Translations under genes and position numbers: made by a program
Shown here: in pieces, positions 63,701-64,000 of the stretch
Numbering within the stretch: position 1 is the first letter of the stretch
Layout: every line of letters starts with the position of its first letter
Notes under the pieces: model-generated
Databases searched by the model: none
What the model was told of the DNA's origin: nothing
What the model saw: only the letters and a program-made list of their open reading frames with translations
Assembly (NCBI RefSeq): GCF_014843845.1
Contig: NZ_JHQS01000014.1
Coordinates: 1-64,000, forward strand
DNA: 64,000 nucleotides
From: Mesorhizobium amorphae
GTDB taxonomy: Bacteria; Pseudomonadota; Alphaproteobacteria; Rhizobiales; Rhizobiaceae
Direction: 5' to 3'

Positions 63701-64000
63701 ATCGGCCAATGCGCGTTCGGCCTGGTCCGCGCGCTGGATTGCGCGTCCGGCTTCCTCGGTGCTGATCTCCAGCCGACGTCCTGCCTCAGCGACGGCCATC
63801 GTGGCCCTCTGCATCGCCTGCCGTCGCCCCGCCGTCTCCTTCTCGGCGTTTTCGAGGCGATTGGCGTCCTGCATCGTCGGGTCGGAGCGCAAGGTATCGA
63901 GCCGCGCACGACTGCGCGCCAGCGCGATCTCGGCATCATCGTGAGCGGTCCGGGCCAGCGCTTCTTGCCTTTGTGCCTCGTCGAACCGAACCTGGGCCTC
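60766..64000 (-). CDS. jetC: Wadjet type II SMC-like ATPase JetC, partial, with a frameshift
   Basis: MukB/SMC-like ATPase of the TIGR02680 family. The frame is open at the window edge (long Ala/Arg/Glu-rich coiled coil) and continues to TGA 61253. The conserved end lies in the next frame down to 60766: GTLLDQLARALDYRHWHRFR, the signature-like SGPASSGERALGLTVPLFAA and Walker B/D-loop LMLLDEAFAGID. One extra base near 61255 (GAGCGCTGATTCC) explains the shift. If real, the ATPase head is lost and the defence locus is inactive; otherwise it is a sequencing error or a recoding site. Confidence 0.85.

Overview
The window reads as accessory DNA of a nodulating, nitrogen-fixing alphaproteobacterium, most like a Mesorhizobium symbiosis island (or a related symbiotic plasmid). 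It is GC-rich and holds a nearly continuous nif/fix block, a symbiotic rpoN, several NifA/sigma-54 promoters, and many IS, integrase and gene remnants. The species assignment is inference from gene content. The nitrogenase structural genes nifHDK are not here; only an orphan nifH promoter and start remnant are seen.

Left part (1-14.3 kb): the 5' end of dctA with a sigma-54 promoter and two tandem DctD-type palindromes; a nifA gene whose reading frame is joined to a broken TIM-barrel sugar-isomerase-like gene; an aminotransferase / luciferase-like / shikimate-kinase-like trio (kinase frameshifted) resembling y4wEFG of strain NGR234; then decayed DNA (two integrase remnants, IS110- and IS91-type remnants, an NRPS fragment) around an exported protein and a secreted subtilase, and a NodL/Maa-type acetyltransferase.

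Central nif/fix block (14.7-31.8 kb, minus strand): iscA, nifU remnant, nifS, nifV, nifW, fixABCX, a second nifA, nifB, fdxN, nifZ, fixU and a SIR2-like gene, followed by a two-gene ABC exporter. NifA upstream sites (TGT-N10-ACA) and -24/-12 promoters lie before iscA, fixA and nifB. Together these genes supply Fe-S assembly, homocitrate, electrons to nitrogenase, NifB-cofactor and regulation.

Middle accessory part (32-46 kb): hmuS with a broken hmuT, a Cys-tailed protein beside a glycosyltransferase, DUF982 genes, then a tight five-gene operon (38.6-44.0 kb) coding for a serine/histidine decarboxylase, a desaturase, an O-acetylhomoserine-sulfhydrylase-like enzyme, a class I amidotransferase-like hydrolase and a DMT exporter. 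Two of its enzyme types match the last two steps of rhizobitoxine synthesis. I propose it makes a rhizobitoxine- or aminoethoxyvinylglycine-like ethylene inhibitor; this is the most interesting candidate in the window.

Right part (46-64 kb): a NifA-type promoter before a P450 / ferredoxin / NTF2-like / double-SDR / luciferase-like operon; fdxB (frameshifted) run together with nifQ; rpoN and a peroxiredoxin gene; a second copy of the same NifA promoter module before an AAA+ ATPase gene; a VapBC-type toxin-antitoxin pair; and a type II Wadjet defence locus (jetC frameshifted, jetD) running off the edge. No tRNA, rRNA or CRISPR array was seen.
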